Source of the DNA: Edaphochlamys debaryana | Lineage: Eukaryota; Chlorophyta; Chlorophyceae; Chlamydomonadales | Reading direction: 5' to 3' | DNA: 64,000 nt | Assembly (NCBI GenBank): GCA_016858145.1 | Contig: JAEHOE010000051.1 | Location: forward strand, 558,001-622,000 | In this document: positions 1 through 10,649 of the stretch, piece by piece | Position numbering within the stretch: position 1 is the stretch's first letter | Layout of the letters: every line of letters begins with the position of its first letter | Translations under genes and position numbers: made by a program | Notes under the pieces: model-generated | Databases searched by the model: none | What the model was told of the DNA's origin: nothing | The model's input: only the letters and a program-made list of their open reading frames with translations

Positions 1-989
1 GGTCCTCCCCAACCCCCTTCAGCGAAGCACCCATGCAGACATGCTGGACTCTACTAGCTGCAACGTACCTTTGCGGTACACGAGCGTGATCCCGAAGTTG
101 TTTGGGTTGAATAACGAGATGCTCAGGTCTCCCATGTAGGGGTGCTTCAGGGTGACCCGCACTTCCAGCTGGAACCTGTTCAGCGACGTGGTGGCGCACC
201 TGGTACGACACGGTACGGCAGCACGGGCAGTTCGTTAGGTTCATTGGTTTGGTCTGGCTGGAGGTTAAGAGGGTGATTTTGATGCAGTACAGCTCGGAGC
301 TGCGCCGGTGGTGTTCACAGGCGACTGCTCGTGGGCCATGGCTCACCCTTTCAGGTTGACAGAAGCCACTGCGTTGACTTTGGGAGAGATGGTGATCGGC
401 GGGTTGGGGACGTAGGCTGACGAGCAGCCGCCTGCCGAGGGGGGTGGCGACCGGGGCGGCGATGGGGGCTTGCGGGGCGAAGGGGGTCGAGGCGGAGGCT
501 TGCGGACGGGAGGCGGCGACTTGCGCGAGGGTGGAGGGGGTGGGCGCTCTGCACGGGGGGGACGAGCGCGCCCGCGATGCGGCGGGGGGATGTGCGGAGT
601 GCTTCTGAACTCCGCTCTTGCGAGGGTTGCGAGCTGGACTAGACTTGGTAAGCGGTCCGGCCGTCAATCCCGCTTTTGGTGTTGGCACGCATGTCAGCAA
701 GGACCGCGACAAGCGTGTCACTTCCGGAACAGTTCCGGGTACTGCCGACCCTGGCGCCGGGCTCAATCTACGACCGCTAATGTTCCATATGCTATCCGTG
801 CATCCGGGTATGTGGTCATGTCGACAGAACGCTTACGGCGTAGGGCGTTTCGCTGGAGGTTCGCTGCGGCATCCCAGGTAACTCACTCGGCTCTTGAGCA
901 TCGGTGGCGATATGAAGTCCTAGAAGCGCAATAACAACCAGCAACTTCGCCGCGGTCGATCCGGCGCGCAGTCCCCAAGAGAATCCCAT
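1..989 (-). CDS. Secreted protein with Pro-rich stalk and P/Homo B-like domain (5' part only)
   Basis: The start is the ATG at 989-987, the first Met of a typical signal peptide: a charged start MGFSWGLR, then the hydrophobic stretch KLLVVIALLGLHIATDA. Exon 1 (989-887) ends at a GTGAGT donor. A later exon, about 622-347, encodes a hydroxyproline-type linker (RKSPPPVRKPPPRPPSP) and then NPPITISPKVNAV, with a GTGAGC donor at 346. The next exon, 199-69, joins in frame and encodes EVRVTLKHPYMGDLSISLF followed by NPNNFGITLVYRKG. This matches the beta-sandwich pattern of the P/Homo B domain of proprotein convertases (HxYxGDLxIxLxxPxGxxxxL). The gene then runs off the window after a GTACGT donor. 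The exact acceptor of exon 2 is unclear, and another small exon may lie between 640 and 886. A role in the extracellular matrix or cell wall is inferred. The catalytic part, if any, is not in view. Confidence 0.
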
Positions 990-1056
990 CTTCGTGGAAA
1001 TACACCCGTTTCGCGCCGGAAGTACGCGGCGGTCGGCGTTAACGCTGTGAGTGAGG

Positions 1057-1064
1057 TATTTATA
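1057..1064 (-). promoter_or_regulatory. TATA-like box for the P-domain gene
   Basis: The minus strand reads TATAAATA here, 68 bp upstream of the ATG at 989. This is a plausible core promoter spacing, leaving a 5' leader of about 35-45 nt. The assignment rests only on motif and position. Confidence 0.45.
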
Positions 1065-3233
1065 GCTCAATGTACCTATGCGGTATGTCCCGCGTGCTTG
1101 GACGGATGGCCTGGAGCCGAGAGGCGACTGCCCGTACGTGTCCGGCACCGGAGTGTGACTTCAGGGATCGCAAGGGGAGGCCCAGGCGCTGCCCCGGCTT
1201 CATCGAAGAGAGTGCTCGGAACATGACCATTGATTTCAAGACAGCGTGGTAGAAACAGACTGGTGTGAACCAGGGGTCTCCTCGGCACGCTCCTACACGC
1301 TCCGGCTCAGTCCGTCAACAGCGCTCGGAGGCATGCGCGTCAGCCTCGGACGTCCGCAGGTGCCCGGCTCCCATGACAGGCGGACCCAGGCCACAGCGTT
1401 CCAGATTGGACCATCATTGCCCGTTCAATCCCATACTAGGAGATGGTACTCTCCAGCAGAACCCGGCCTCACCCCTGATGAAACAGCGGCGATGCGCATT
1501 GCTGGCACCCCGCCTTCTTCTCTCGCGTTGCGGCAGCGGCTACATCGACGTGTTCAGCTGCATCCCCCGTCGTCGTCCGGACTACGCTGCACGGCCCCTG
1601 CGAGCACAGAACCCCTGATGGAACAGAGAAGCCAGCACGGAAGCGCGCTACTGACGGAGGCCGCCGTCCCCAAGCGTTCAAGAGTCCCGTAAAGAAGACC
1701 CACACAAGCTTACTTGCCCAACTCCTCGACGGCTTGAGGGACAAGCCTGAGAGGGCCCAAGCGCCCGAACACACCTGGTGCCCTGCGTGTCCTTCGCCAG
1801 CCCCTTACTGGCTCCACCAAGTTGCTGAGGCTGTTGCGTCAAAACCGCCTGCCCCCTCACGCCTCACAAGTGCTCAACACCATAGCAAAGCGCTTTGATG
1901 GTCCGACTGGTATAAACGGTTAGTTATGATCTTCGCTTTGTGACCCCCAGGGCCGAACGCCACAGGATTATCTAGAGGCTCCATCCAATGTGTAACACAC
2001 GCCACGCCGGTCAGGCCCCCGCACAACGGCACAAAACCCCACCACCGCATGCCGTGGGCAAGCCCTGCCGCCCATCCACACCAGACATTGGGTAAGAGCC
2101 AGGCAAAGGGCAATGCCACATATTGCGGTCAGCAATGCGTCACAAGCTCAACGCTTATCCCAACCGCCCCTCGAAACCAGGCAATGGGTCAGAGCCACAG
2201 ACTTGGGCCATAACCGCACGTATCCTCGTACCGCTGCACGCCGCACGCAACATGACTTCCCGCGCAACGAGACCTACCAAGATATACGGCTTGGTGGTAC
2301 GCTCCCCATTGCCGTACGAAACCGCAACCCAAGGGCAACACACATCCCTCCCTCGACGGGCATTTCTCACTTGTGGCCAAGCCCAGTGGGGCCATAGCCA
2401 AGCACACATCATTGCCTTGTAGCAACGCACGGGTCCGGACACAGATGTAAGCAACTCAACGCCTGGCGGTTGTATGCTGCTTGCGTCCGATGTGTGATAC
2501 TACGCATGCACTTAGCCATCGTCTACTAAGTCGTACTATGATCCCATTGTTAAGCTGAGCTCCATCAGCGCACTGGGTGTCAAGAGCGCCGCTACCGAAG
2601 GCTTTGCGCCACGCCGTCCTCATGCCCTGGCGTGTTTTGCTCATGCAGGCCATGCCCTGGCGCTGGTGAAGTCGGCACTGGCGGAGAGCCTCGCGTTCGG
2701 AGCGCCGCACGTCAGAGCGAGGTGGCCTGCGCCACGCCGTCCTCATGCCCTGGCGTGGCGGAGCGGCGCGGAGCTCGCACCCAGGGACATGGAGCTACTG
2801 GGGAGGAGACCGGAGCCAGCGCCACAGACGCCGCCGCCGCTGCCGGGGAGGGCGGACCTGGCGCCGCCGCTGGGGAGGCCCAGGCCCAGGCCCAGGTCAA
2901 GGTCAAGGTCGAGGCGGGGCGGGTGCCGGGCGTGCTCCTCGAGGCCGCACCTGAGGCGGGGGGTGGGGGTGGGGGGTGCGCGGGCGGGGAGGGGCGCAGC
3001 GGGGGTTCAGCCACGTGATCAACATGCTACGTGCCGTGCCGGTCCGATCTGGGCGCTCTGTGTGTGCTGGCTGTGAGGCGCTCCGGCCCCCCCTGACTCG
3101 TGAGCAAGACTTGTCTCTGCTTAGTCTTGACTGACGGCGCGTGATGACCTTCCGCCTAGTCCAAGCAACCCCCGCCTTCCCACCCCCTACTCCCGACCAA
3201 TTCCACCCCTTTCCCCCACTTTCCCCCTACCGC
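1065..3233. other. Intergenic stretch, no supported gene
   Basis: The only long frames here are random GC-driven ones with no recognisable domain, splice-consistent exons or signal peptide. The part next to 3233 is probably the 3' untranslated region of the patatin-like gene. Positions 2880-2920 hold short imperfect repeats (CAGGCC and CAAGGT units). I see no RNA gene or transposon ends. Confidence 0.5.
2605..2757. repeat. 30-bp perfect direct repeat, two copies
   Basis: A 30-nt sequence beginning TGCGCCACGCCGTCC and ending CTGGCGTG occurs exactly at 2605-2634 and again at 2728-2757, 123 bp apart. A shorter related CATGCCCTGGCG lies between them near 2650. It looks like a local tandem duplication in non-coding DNA; no function is evident. 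Confidence 0.85.
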
Positions 3234-5843
3234 TCACCCCCGCAGCACGCCGCTCTCCGCGAGGCGCTCCGCGTAGTCCCGCCCCATCGCCACCAGCGCC
3301 CGCGCACCCGCGTCGTCCAGCGAGCGCAGGGCGGCGCCGGGGCCGCGGGCGCGCAGGGCGGCGGCCAGGTGGGGGTCGTGGCGGGGGTCGAAGACCAGGC
3401 TGGGGCCTGGAGGGGGTGGGTGGGTGGGTGGGAGGGTGGGGGGGAGAGGTGGGGGTTGTGGAGCGGAAGGAGGATGAGAGAAATGGGCTGGTGGGGTGGA
3501 GTGGGAAGGAGGTGAGGCGGAGGCGCCAGCCCCTTTGCCGGTCCCCCTCACGCAGCGCTACCGAGGGCTTGACCCCGCCCGCCTTCCCGCCCGCCCGACC
3601 TCGCCGTGGCACCAGCTCCGCCGCCTGCAACGCTGGCCCATGCCCCTTGGCCCATGCCGATCCCCGTTGTGCGCCCTTCTCACCCGCCCCCACCTTCGTC
3701 AGTGACCCATGCAGCGCCCCCCCTGACCCCGCCCGGCCGCCCGCCCGCCCCCACCTTGCGGCGGCACCAGCGAGTGCGGCCGCCCCAGCCAGCCGTAGTG
3801 GAAGGAGCCGTCCAGCACGGCCTGGCCCCGGCAGGAGGTGGCGAAGGAGCCGTCGAGCAGGAAGGGGATGTGCGCCGAGGCCAGCGCCGCGGTCAGGAGG
3901 TCGTTGCGGCAGCGCCAGCCGGAGAGCTGGGGGGTGGGGAGTGGGGGAGGGGAGGGGAGGGGTGTGAATGTGGAGCGCAGGGTTGTGAGTGAGCAGCATC
4001 AGGGGAGCACTCGGGCGCCAGCTGTTCCTCCCCTTTCCTCCCTTAGTCCTCCAACCTTCTCAACCATTCTGCCCTCAACTGCCCCGCCCACACACCTCTT
4101 GAGCGCCTCAGCCCCCTCCAAGCCCCTCAACGGCCCGCACCCCCCATCCCCGGGCTCCCTCCCCGGGCCCCTCCCCGCACCCCCACACACCTTGAGCGGC
4201 TGCAGCGAGGGCACCTGAGTCACCACCAGGCTCACGTGGGCGCAGCGGGCGGCGGCGTCGGCCGGCAGCAGCTCCGACAGCCACCTGGCGGGGGGAGGGG
4301 GTGGGGGGTCGAGCAGGAACCCTGGCTGAGCGCCGAACCTGTCACCGGTCTGCAACACGGGTCAGCAACCCGTCCTTTCCCCGCCTCCCGGCCCGGTCCC
4401 ATGCCCTCCGCGACCTGCGCCCCTGAACCACCGCGACCCACCGCGACCCCATACGCAGTAACGGCGTCGGCCACTACCGCCCACCTGTGCACCAGGCCCC
4501 GCCACACGCCCGCCAGGCCCCAGGGCCGCTCGTACACGCCCGCTTCCCTGGACAAGAACAAGGCGTAGGGAGGAGGTGGGCGGGGGCGATCGCTTGAACG
4601 AGTTGGAAACCGAAGAGAATGAGAAGGGGCGGGAGGAGACGTAGGGAGGGGGGGGCGTGTCGGGCGACGGTCACGGGCAAAGTCAACATGGAGCCCGCGC
4701 CGCAGCCCATGGCCCAAGGCTAAGGCCCCGCTAACCAAGAGGCTTTCCATAGTCCTCAACCGCACGTGCGGGTGTGGCGAACGCCCTCCGCCAGCTAGGC
4801 CCGAGCCGACCACAGGTCTCCCACCTCCCACCTCCAACCGCGCCCTCCCCTTGGCCCTCGCCCACCCCTCCCCCACCTGGCCAGCCTGAGGGCCAGGCCC
4901 CTGCCCTCCCCCTCTCCCATCCGCCACCGCCATCCACGCCCCCGGCCCGCCACCCTCCCCCCTCTTCCCCTCCCCCCTCTTCCCCTCCCCCCTCTTCCCC
5001 TCCCCCCTCTTCCCCTCCCCCCTCTTCCCCTCCCCCCTCCTCCCCACCTGGCCAGCCTGAAGGCCAGTCGCACGGCCTCTCCCGGCGGCACCTCGCATGC
5101 GCCCAGCAGCGCCACCAGGCCCCCCCCGCTGGAGCCCACGGCGGGGAGCGAGGCCAGGCGGTAGCGCTCCGACAGGCGGGCCATGACGCCTGGGGGGCGG
5201 GAGGAGGGGGGGGGAGGGGGGGCGTGGGGAGGTGAGGAGGGGGGAGGTGAGGAGGGGGGAGATGGGGTGGGGTGGGGAGGGTAGGAGGGAAGGGAAGGAA
5301 AGGGAGAGAGGGAGGGTGTGGCGCTGCGAGGGTTCCAGCAGGATCTGCTGCGGGTGAGGTGGCAGCAGGCTGTCATGGCGTCAAGGCCCCCGGCCCTCAC
5401 CTGCTTGCCAGAAGAAACACGTCCCGGAGCCTGCACGGAAGCGGTGGGCGGTGAAGCGCGGGTGCCGGCGGGGGGCGGTCAGGTGTGGGGCGGGCGATTC
5501 CCGAGCGCAAAGGCTGCACCTCGGGCTTCCGGTGGGCACAGAGCGGCGCGGGGCCTTCCTCCCAGACCCATCCTCAGGCGCGCAGTAGCGCCGCGCCTCT
5601 GCCCTGCCCACCTGGCCAAACAATGTGAAGCTTCCCCGTCCCCGCCTCTGTCCTGGCCGCTTGGGCTATCCCTCCGCTGCTGGGCCCCGGCTGCCGCTCG
5701 TGGGCCTGGGCCTGCTGCCGCCAGACGGAGGGGCAGGCAGCCACCGGCGCGCTGCCGACCCCTGCCGCAGCTAGAGCCTGCAAGCCGCCCTCGCCACCGC
5801 CGCCTGCGCAAGCACAGCCAGCCGGCGTGGGTGGTGTGGCCAT
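3234..5843 (-). CDS. Patatin-like phospholipase / lipid acyl hydrolase, chloroplast-type N-terminus
   Basis: Seven exons close in frame to 301 residues: 5843-5612, 5430-5401, 5189-5048, 4547-4485, 4284-4191, 3926-3755 and 3406-3234 (stop TGA). All junctions use GT-AG sites with matching phases. The patatin fold is visible in order. The oxyanion loop is WPGSGTCFFWQAG. The nucleophile elbow is AVGSSGGG (GxSxG, second Ser catalytic). Next come VYERPWGLAG and HVSLVVTQVPSLQPLK. The segment RNDLLTAALASAHIPFLLDG is followed by the catalytic Asp in VLDGSFHYG, which is DGS rather than the usual DGG. Family members hydrolyse acyl groups from phospho-, galacto- or neutral lipids. The first exon (about 70 residues, Ala/Gly-rich, almost no acidic residues early) could be a plastid transit peptide; this is inference. 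The start ATG at 5843 is the only in-frame ATG of exon 1. It is divergently transcribed from the proteasome gene. Confidence 0.85.
4954..5040. repeat. 15-bp C/T-rich minisatellite in a patatin-gene intron
   Basis: About 5.7 tandem copies of a CTCCCCCCTCTTCCC unit lie immediately beside the 5' splice site of the exon ending at 5048. On the coding (minus) strand the array is purine-rich (G/A). A copy of the exon-end sequence (the minus-strand GGCTGGCCAG with GTGGGG after it) recurs near 4878, creating a decoy donor. Confidence 0.85.
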
Positions 5844-6352
5844 ACCGCAGCGAGGCACCGGCTCAGGGTTGGGTACGTCCGTGACGTCAAGCCGGCGAAT
5901 CAAGCGCGTGCTGATTGAATTGCCGTTGAGCGCGCGAGCTCACCGAAAGCCGACAACCAGCGCCGCAGTAATGCCATTGTCTATCCAGCTACGTATCAGC
6001 CGCGCTATCGGCGCATGAAGGTCGCGCGCGGTCTCGGCGCCTGCACGCCCTTCAAGGACGCCTGCCTACACGAGTCAGGGTAATAGCCGTGATAGTGTTG
6101 TATGTACTCCATAGCTTGCTGGCCCGTAAACGAGGCCGCTCGGTCCTCAATGAGCCCCCATTCCGATCCCGGGCAAGCAGGCCCCGGCCCTTGAGCTCTC
6201 CCCTCCCTCCTTGCTGCTATCGATAGGCCCTTACTAGACGAGCACGTAGGGCAGACACACGCAACGCCACGCGTGGCTGTCGAGCGCTTCACGTCAGGGC
6301 CCTCTGCACATTCACAGCCCGAACAGCCTAGGCATTGCTGAACACTAGCACG
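5844..6352. other. Divergent promoter region between patatin-like and proteasome genes
   Basis: About 510 bp separate the two start codons and must hold both promoters and 5' leaders. No coding exon is supported. I see no clear TATA box or strong repeat. Confidence 0.5.
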
Positions 6353-7177
6353 ATGCAGCTTAAGCTAGACCTCAACCTGCTGGATGGGGGGCCAGGCCGG
6401 GGCGCCCTAGGCGCGAATGCACAAGATCTGTGCGTCGACGTGCCGACCGCCACGTTCCCGCTGCCCTCGGTTGCGGACGTGGATGGTTTCGAGCGAGAGG
6501 TCGTGGAGATGGTCAAGCCCTGCCACGGAACGACGACGCTGGGCTTCATTTTCCAGGGCGGGGTCATTATCGCCGTGGACTCGCGTGCCACGATGGGCTC
6601 CTACATCTCGTCTCAGACCGTGAAGAAGGTCATTGAGATCAACAAGTTCCTGCTGGGCACTATGGCCGGTGGCGCTGCGGACTGCCAGTTCTGGCAGCGG
6701 AACCTGGGCATGCAGTGCCGCCTCTACGAGCTCAACAACGGCAAGCGCATCACCGTGCGCGCGGCGTCGAAGCTGCTGTCCAACACCATGTTCTCCTACC
6801 GGGGGATGGGGTTGTCCATGGGCACGATGGTCGCGGGTTACGACCCCACCGGCCCGGGCCTGTACTACGTAGACAGCGACGGGCAGCGCACCAAGGGCCA
6901 GATCTTCAGCGTGGGCTCGGGCTCGCTGTACGCCTACGGCGTGCTCGACGCGGGCTACTCGTGGGACATGAGCGTGGATGATGCCATCGAGCTGGGCAGG
7001 CGATCTATCTACCACGCCGGCTTCCGCGACTGCGCGTCCGGTGGCACCGTCAGCGTCTACCACGTGACTCAGGACGGCTGGAAGAAGGTCCGTGGTGACG
7101 ACATCTCGGAGCTGCACTACGAGTACTACCCCGACCCGGCCGTGCACCCGGCCACCGCCAACGCCGTCGTGCTGTAA
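6353..7177 (+). CDS. PBE1: 20S proteasome subunit beta-5 (chymotrypsin-like), intronless
   Basis: A single open frame encodes 274 residues with the full beta-5 family pattern. The propeptide ends at CHG, before the mature N-terminus [13 protein letters not shown] whose first Thr is the catalytic nucleophile. The segment [19 protein letters not shown] carries Asp17 and Lys33 of the Thr-protease triad. [15 protein letters not shown] holds the Met that shapes the S1 pocket. The segment [20 protein letters not shown] supplies the conserved SGS and Asp. The product is a core 20S proteasome subunit in cytosol and nucleus with chymotrypsin-like specificity. The start is taken at 6353, the first ATG in frame. 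All its multi-exon neighbours have introns, so absence of any intron over 825 bp is unusual. The gene symbol follows the plant/algal name for beta-5; whether this is the main or an extra copy cannot be told here. Confidence 0.96.
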   Translation: MQLKLDLNLLDGGPGRGALGANAQDLCVDVPTATFPLPSVADVDGFEREVVEMVKPCHGTTTLGFIFQGGVIIAVDSRATMGSYISSQTVKKVIEINKFLLGTMAGGAADCQFWQRNLGMQCRLYELNNGKRITVRAASKLLSNTMFSYRGMGLSMGTMVAGYDPTGPGLYYVDSDGQRTKGQIFSVGSGSLYAYGVLDAGYSWDMSVDDAIELGRRSIYHAGFRDCASGGTVSVYHVTQDGWKKVRGDDISELHYEYYPDPAVHPATANAVVL

Positions 7178-8854
7178 AGAGGCGGCGGCGGTCCGCCGCC
7201 GCCGCCGCCGCAGCAGCGACGGAGCTGGTGGGGTAGCAGCGGCGCGGTGGCGTCGCAGCAGAGGAGGGCGAGCGGCGGGGGGCGGCGGAGCGGAGAACGG
7301 GCGGAGCGCAGCCAGGAGCCATGCAGCAGTACGGGGCGACGGCGGCGCTGGCGCCAGGGTGGCCCGTGGGGCCTGAGGCAGGCGGTCAAAGCAGAAGGAG
7401 GGGCGGTAGCGGCTTTGGAGTGGGCATGGATGCCACAGAGCAGGGCAACTCGGGGTTGGAAGGGTTCTCTCAACGCCTGAGGTGGGGTTGTGCGGATCAG
7501 GGCTGGGCACACGCATGCAAGGAGGGGCGGGCAAGGCGAGGCGGGGTGCGGGCCGAGGCCAGGGGTGGTGTTGCAAGGGCTGCCGCAAGGGGCAGGATGT
7601 ACCATTGACGGCGCAGACTTGGGACAGGTTTAGGCGGTCAAGGCTGGTGTTTGGGTCGGGAATGTACCAGACCTTAGATGCATGGGGCTCAGGTGCTGCA
7701 GGCAAGCAGGCTTAAGCCCGGACGAATGGAGCAGGGCGGAGCTCGCCGTGCGTGCGCAGTGGCCGAGTGATGTAAGGCGTTGGTGGTAGCTTCTTGGCTG
7801 CAGGCTCGCCGTACAACTGCCTTCACGGCGCTGCTCCACGGCTTTGGCGGGTGACTGGTGCTAGTGGATGGCCAGCCTGCTGCAGCACAGCCCAGGCGAG
7901 CCTAGGCCTCCTGCTGGTGGGGTGCTTCGCTCGCAGGGGCCGTGCAGCGTAGTCGGACGGTGACGAAGGGGATGCAGCTGACCGCGCCTAGGCTGTGCGC
8001 AACACAACAGAAAGAGGGAGAGGGGTGGGGTGGGGCCGTGGGGGGCGTGTCCTTCAGACGCAGCTGTAGCACAGCAAGCCCATACCGGTAGCAGCAGGGG
8101 CCGCCGCAGCGCCATGCACTCCGCCGCAGCGTTACGCTCAGCCGGCGCCATGCCTCCTGAGTCTTACGGCAGGAGTGGGCAGGGAGAAGCACTATGCAGT
8201 GCCCCCGAGACAGGGCAGCGGGAATCGCAGCAGCAGGACCTGTAGCGGACAAGCGGCCTGAACTCACCTGAAGCAAGCGAGAGCACTGCCGGAGTGCTGG
8301 GACACATGGTTAATCCGGTAGCTTAGCCTATACGCCTAGCCTATCTTCCCCCAGCCGGTAGCAGAGCCTAGCCTATCTTCCCCCAGCCAGAATGCGAACG
8401 GTTCCTCACTTCATAGCCACCCCAACCCAAATGTGCCCTCGCCAGTCTCTGCGCTCTCGCACCGGCCACCTGGACGCAGTTCACCGGTACGCTACTAAGC
8501 TCCCCTCGCCGCCGCCATGCGCCCATCACTGAACCCATTCCTGCCAGAGTACCAACCGCAACCATGCTCTACAACAGTGGCCGCAGGGTCACGTCAAGCA
8601 GACAATCAGCCACACAGCGTTCATATATGGAATTGCGCTTACCTAGGCTCCTTTCTGCTAGTTCCCCGCGCTCAAACCCGTCACCCTCGCCGCCATTCTC
8701 AGCTAGGCCCTTGGAGCCTTTACGCAGATTGCTCAAGCCGCACCCTCCTCCTTGCCCAGATACTTGGCTGGAGCAGCACTGAAGGCCGTCATGGCTTAGT
8801 CATCGCATCCTCCGTCCCCGCTCTGAAGCCCCGAGGCCACACATGCATTATGCG
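7178..8854. other. 3' UTR and intergenic region
   Basis: It begins with a CGG/CCG-rich tract (7180-7215) in the proteasome 3' UTR. No frame shows a domain or paired splice sites. A perfect 23-bp direct repeat, GCCTAGCCTATCTTCCCCC + AGCC, is found at 8334-8356 and 8366-8388. The part next to 8855 is probably the 3' end of the minus-strand F-box/LRR copy. Confidence 0.5.
7771..7775 (+). terminator. TGTAA poly(A) signal for the proteasome gene
   Basis: TGTAA, the usual volvocine polyadenylation signal, occurs 594 nt after the stop codon. A 3' untranslated region of this length is common in these algae. It is the only well-placed TGTAA noticed downstream of a gene in this window. Confidence 0.55.
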
Positions 8855-10649
8855 TCACCGCCTCACCGGCGGGAGCTGCAAACGTGGGGCAGCGCAGACC
8901 GCCTCCCACGTCTCCAGCAGGCACCGCACTCGGTCCAGCTCACCGACAGCACCCGCACCCGTAGCCGTAGCCGTAGCCGGGGCGGCGACGGGGCCTGCCT
9001 TGGCCCCGTCCTCGGCGCCGCAGTTCGCGCCGGAGGGCCCGCTCCCCGCGCTGCTCCACGAGGCCTGCAGCACCTGCGGGCATAAGGCGGAGGACGACGC
9101 ACAGGTTTGGCTGGCATTCCTCCAGTAGGAGTGGAGGTGAGGGCAGTGTGCCCGTCCATCCGCTACAGGTCCTGGTCAGGCACGCGCCTGGTCTGTTGAC
9201 CCGGACAATTCTACCAAGACATCGACACCAACACAGCGGTTCTCCACGGCGCCTGACCAGCTGAGCTCAGCCCCACCTCCGCCGCGGTCCAGGCGCGCAC
9301 CTGGTTAACCGCATCCATCCATGACATGCCCCGCTGCCCTGGCCGCCGCCGCCGCCGCTCCCGCCGGCCTGCTCTCCTCCGCCGCCGCTCCCGCCGGCCT
9401 GCTCCCCCCCGGCGCCGCTCCCAGGGCGAACCATGGACGCCTTGCGGAACGTCAGCGGCGTGCCGTTGATTAGAGGGAGCTGGAGCTCCTCGGGCACGCC
9501 CAGAAGCTGGCAGATCGCAAGCGTGTCCTGCTTCCGCGGCGCCGCCTGCAGCTGCTTGATCACGAGCGTGTCGCAGCGCCGGTAGAGGTCAACGGCGGGG
9601 TCGGGGCTGGGCAGCGGCGGGTCCCCGGCCTGCTGCCTGATGGTGCCCCAGACCTCCAGCCGGCCAAGCCGAGGACCCAGGGCGAGGCTTGGCAGGAGGG
9701 CGGTGGCGAGGAAGGCTGACAGCTCTGCGTAGGACCACCCTGGCCCGAAGGGCTTGGCGGTGACCGTTACCGCGGCAAGCAAGCTGACGTCTGCGTCCTG
9801 TTCCGTCGCTGCCGCTGCCGCACACACTGAAGCGGCACTCCAGGCGGCGCTGGCCTGACTGCCGCCGGTAGTGAAGGTCAAGAGTCTCCAGGCTGGGCGC
9901 GCGTATGAGCTCTCCGAGGAAGTCTGCTAGCTGGTCGTCGCGCAGGCAGTGGTTTTCGGCCTCCAGCGCAAAGGACTTCAGGGCCGTAAAGCCGCACAGC
10001 TGAGCTGCTATCTCGGCCGGCGGCGGGGGAGAGCCGTAAACAGGCGAGCAGTCCGTTCCGAACGCAAGGCGGATCAGGCATGTCTCCAGCCCACTGAGGC
10101 ATTGCAGGAAGCCGTAGTCGCTTAGCTCGAGGCTGCCCAGGTTCCGGAGGGAGCCGAGGGCGGCGGCTGTAAGGCTCCAATGGATAGTCCAATGGATAGT
10201 CCGGCGCATACGTGTTGAGCGTCAGCGCCCTCAGGGCCGTCAGACGCGGAAGCATCCCAAGTAAGAGGGTGATTGGCAGGGCCTGCTTGTAAAGCCGCGA
10301 ATTGTACCAGTCAAAAGTCAGGTCTGTGACGAGCGCGCAGGCCTCCGGGGGCGCCGAGCCGAAGGGCAGCGCGAACAGTCCTGGGTTGTCGTCCCCCATG
10401 TACATGCTGATCGCACTGCATCGCGGCCTCCGAGACAGCCAGCGGCCATCGCGGCAGAGAGACAGGAGGATTGCCGGATCGATGTCGCAGTTGAGGTGCA
10501 TTTCGGTGGTTTCCGAGGTCGTCGACAAGCTCCCGGAGCGCACGACATCCAAGGCGCGCCTCCATTTTATCACCAGAGTAGAGGCTCGCAACCAAGTTCT
10601 GGCGCGCGGCAGTGGGCAGGACGCGCAGTAGATTGGCCAGCGTCAGCTC
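8855..10649 (-). pseudogene. F-box/LRR-like gene, decayed tandem copy
   Basis: This is the paralogue of the gene at 11663-13890, with the same order of motifs. It begins LTLANLLRVLPTAARQ, continues through CRALRELVDDL, LCRDGRWLSRRPRC and LGMLPRLTALRALTLN to LSAFLATALLPSLALGPRLG and LLGVPEELQL. A last exon at 9073-8855 encodes VLQASWS...GELDRVRCLLETWEA. Two lesions are visible. The position of the partner's start Met reads CTG, and the nearest upstream ATGs (about 10690) are out of frame. One base is also gained after LVDD, so the following NCDIDP segment is in another frame. It also lacks about 80 residues present in the partner between the LLGVPEEL motif and SWMDAVNQ, where Gly/Ser-rich repeats sit instead. 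The shared C-terminal intron (donor after 9301) is retained. It is most likely a pseudogene, unless assembly errors caused both shifts. Confidence 0.7.

Noticed and set aside
3187..3999. 270-codon minus-strand frame across the patatin gene 3' part
   Set aside because: It reads through two introns in the wrong frame; the patatin motifs are in other frames joined by splice sites.
6407..7705. 432-codon minus-strand open frame over the proteasome gene
   Set aside because: It is the antisense shadow of a clearly conserved plus-strand gene; the product is Arg/Ala/Pro-rich with no domain.
8517..9128. 203-codon plus-strand frame with CSTCG motif
   Set aside because: It is antisense to the conserved last exon of the F-box/LRR copy; a similar shadow appears opposite the second copy.
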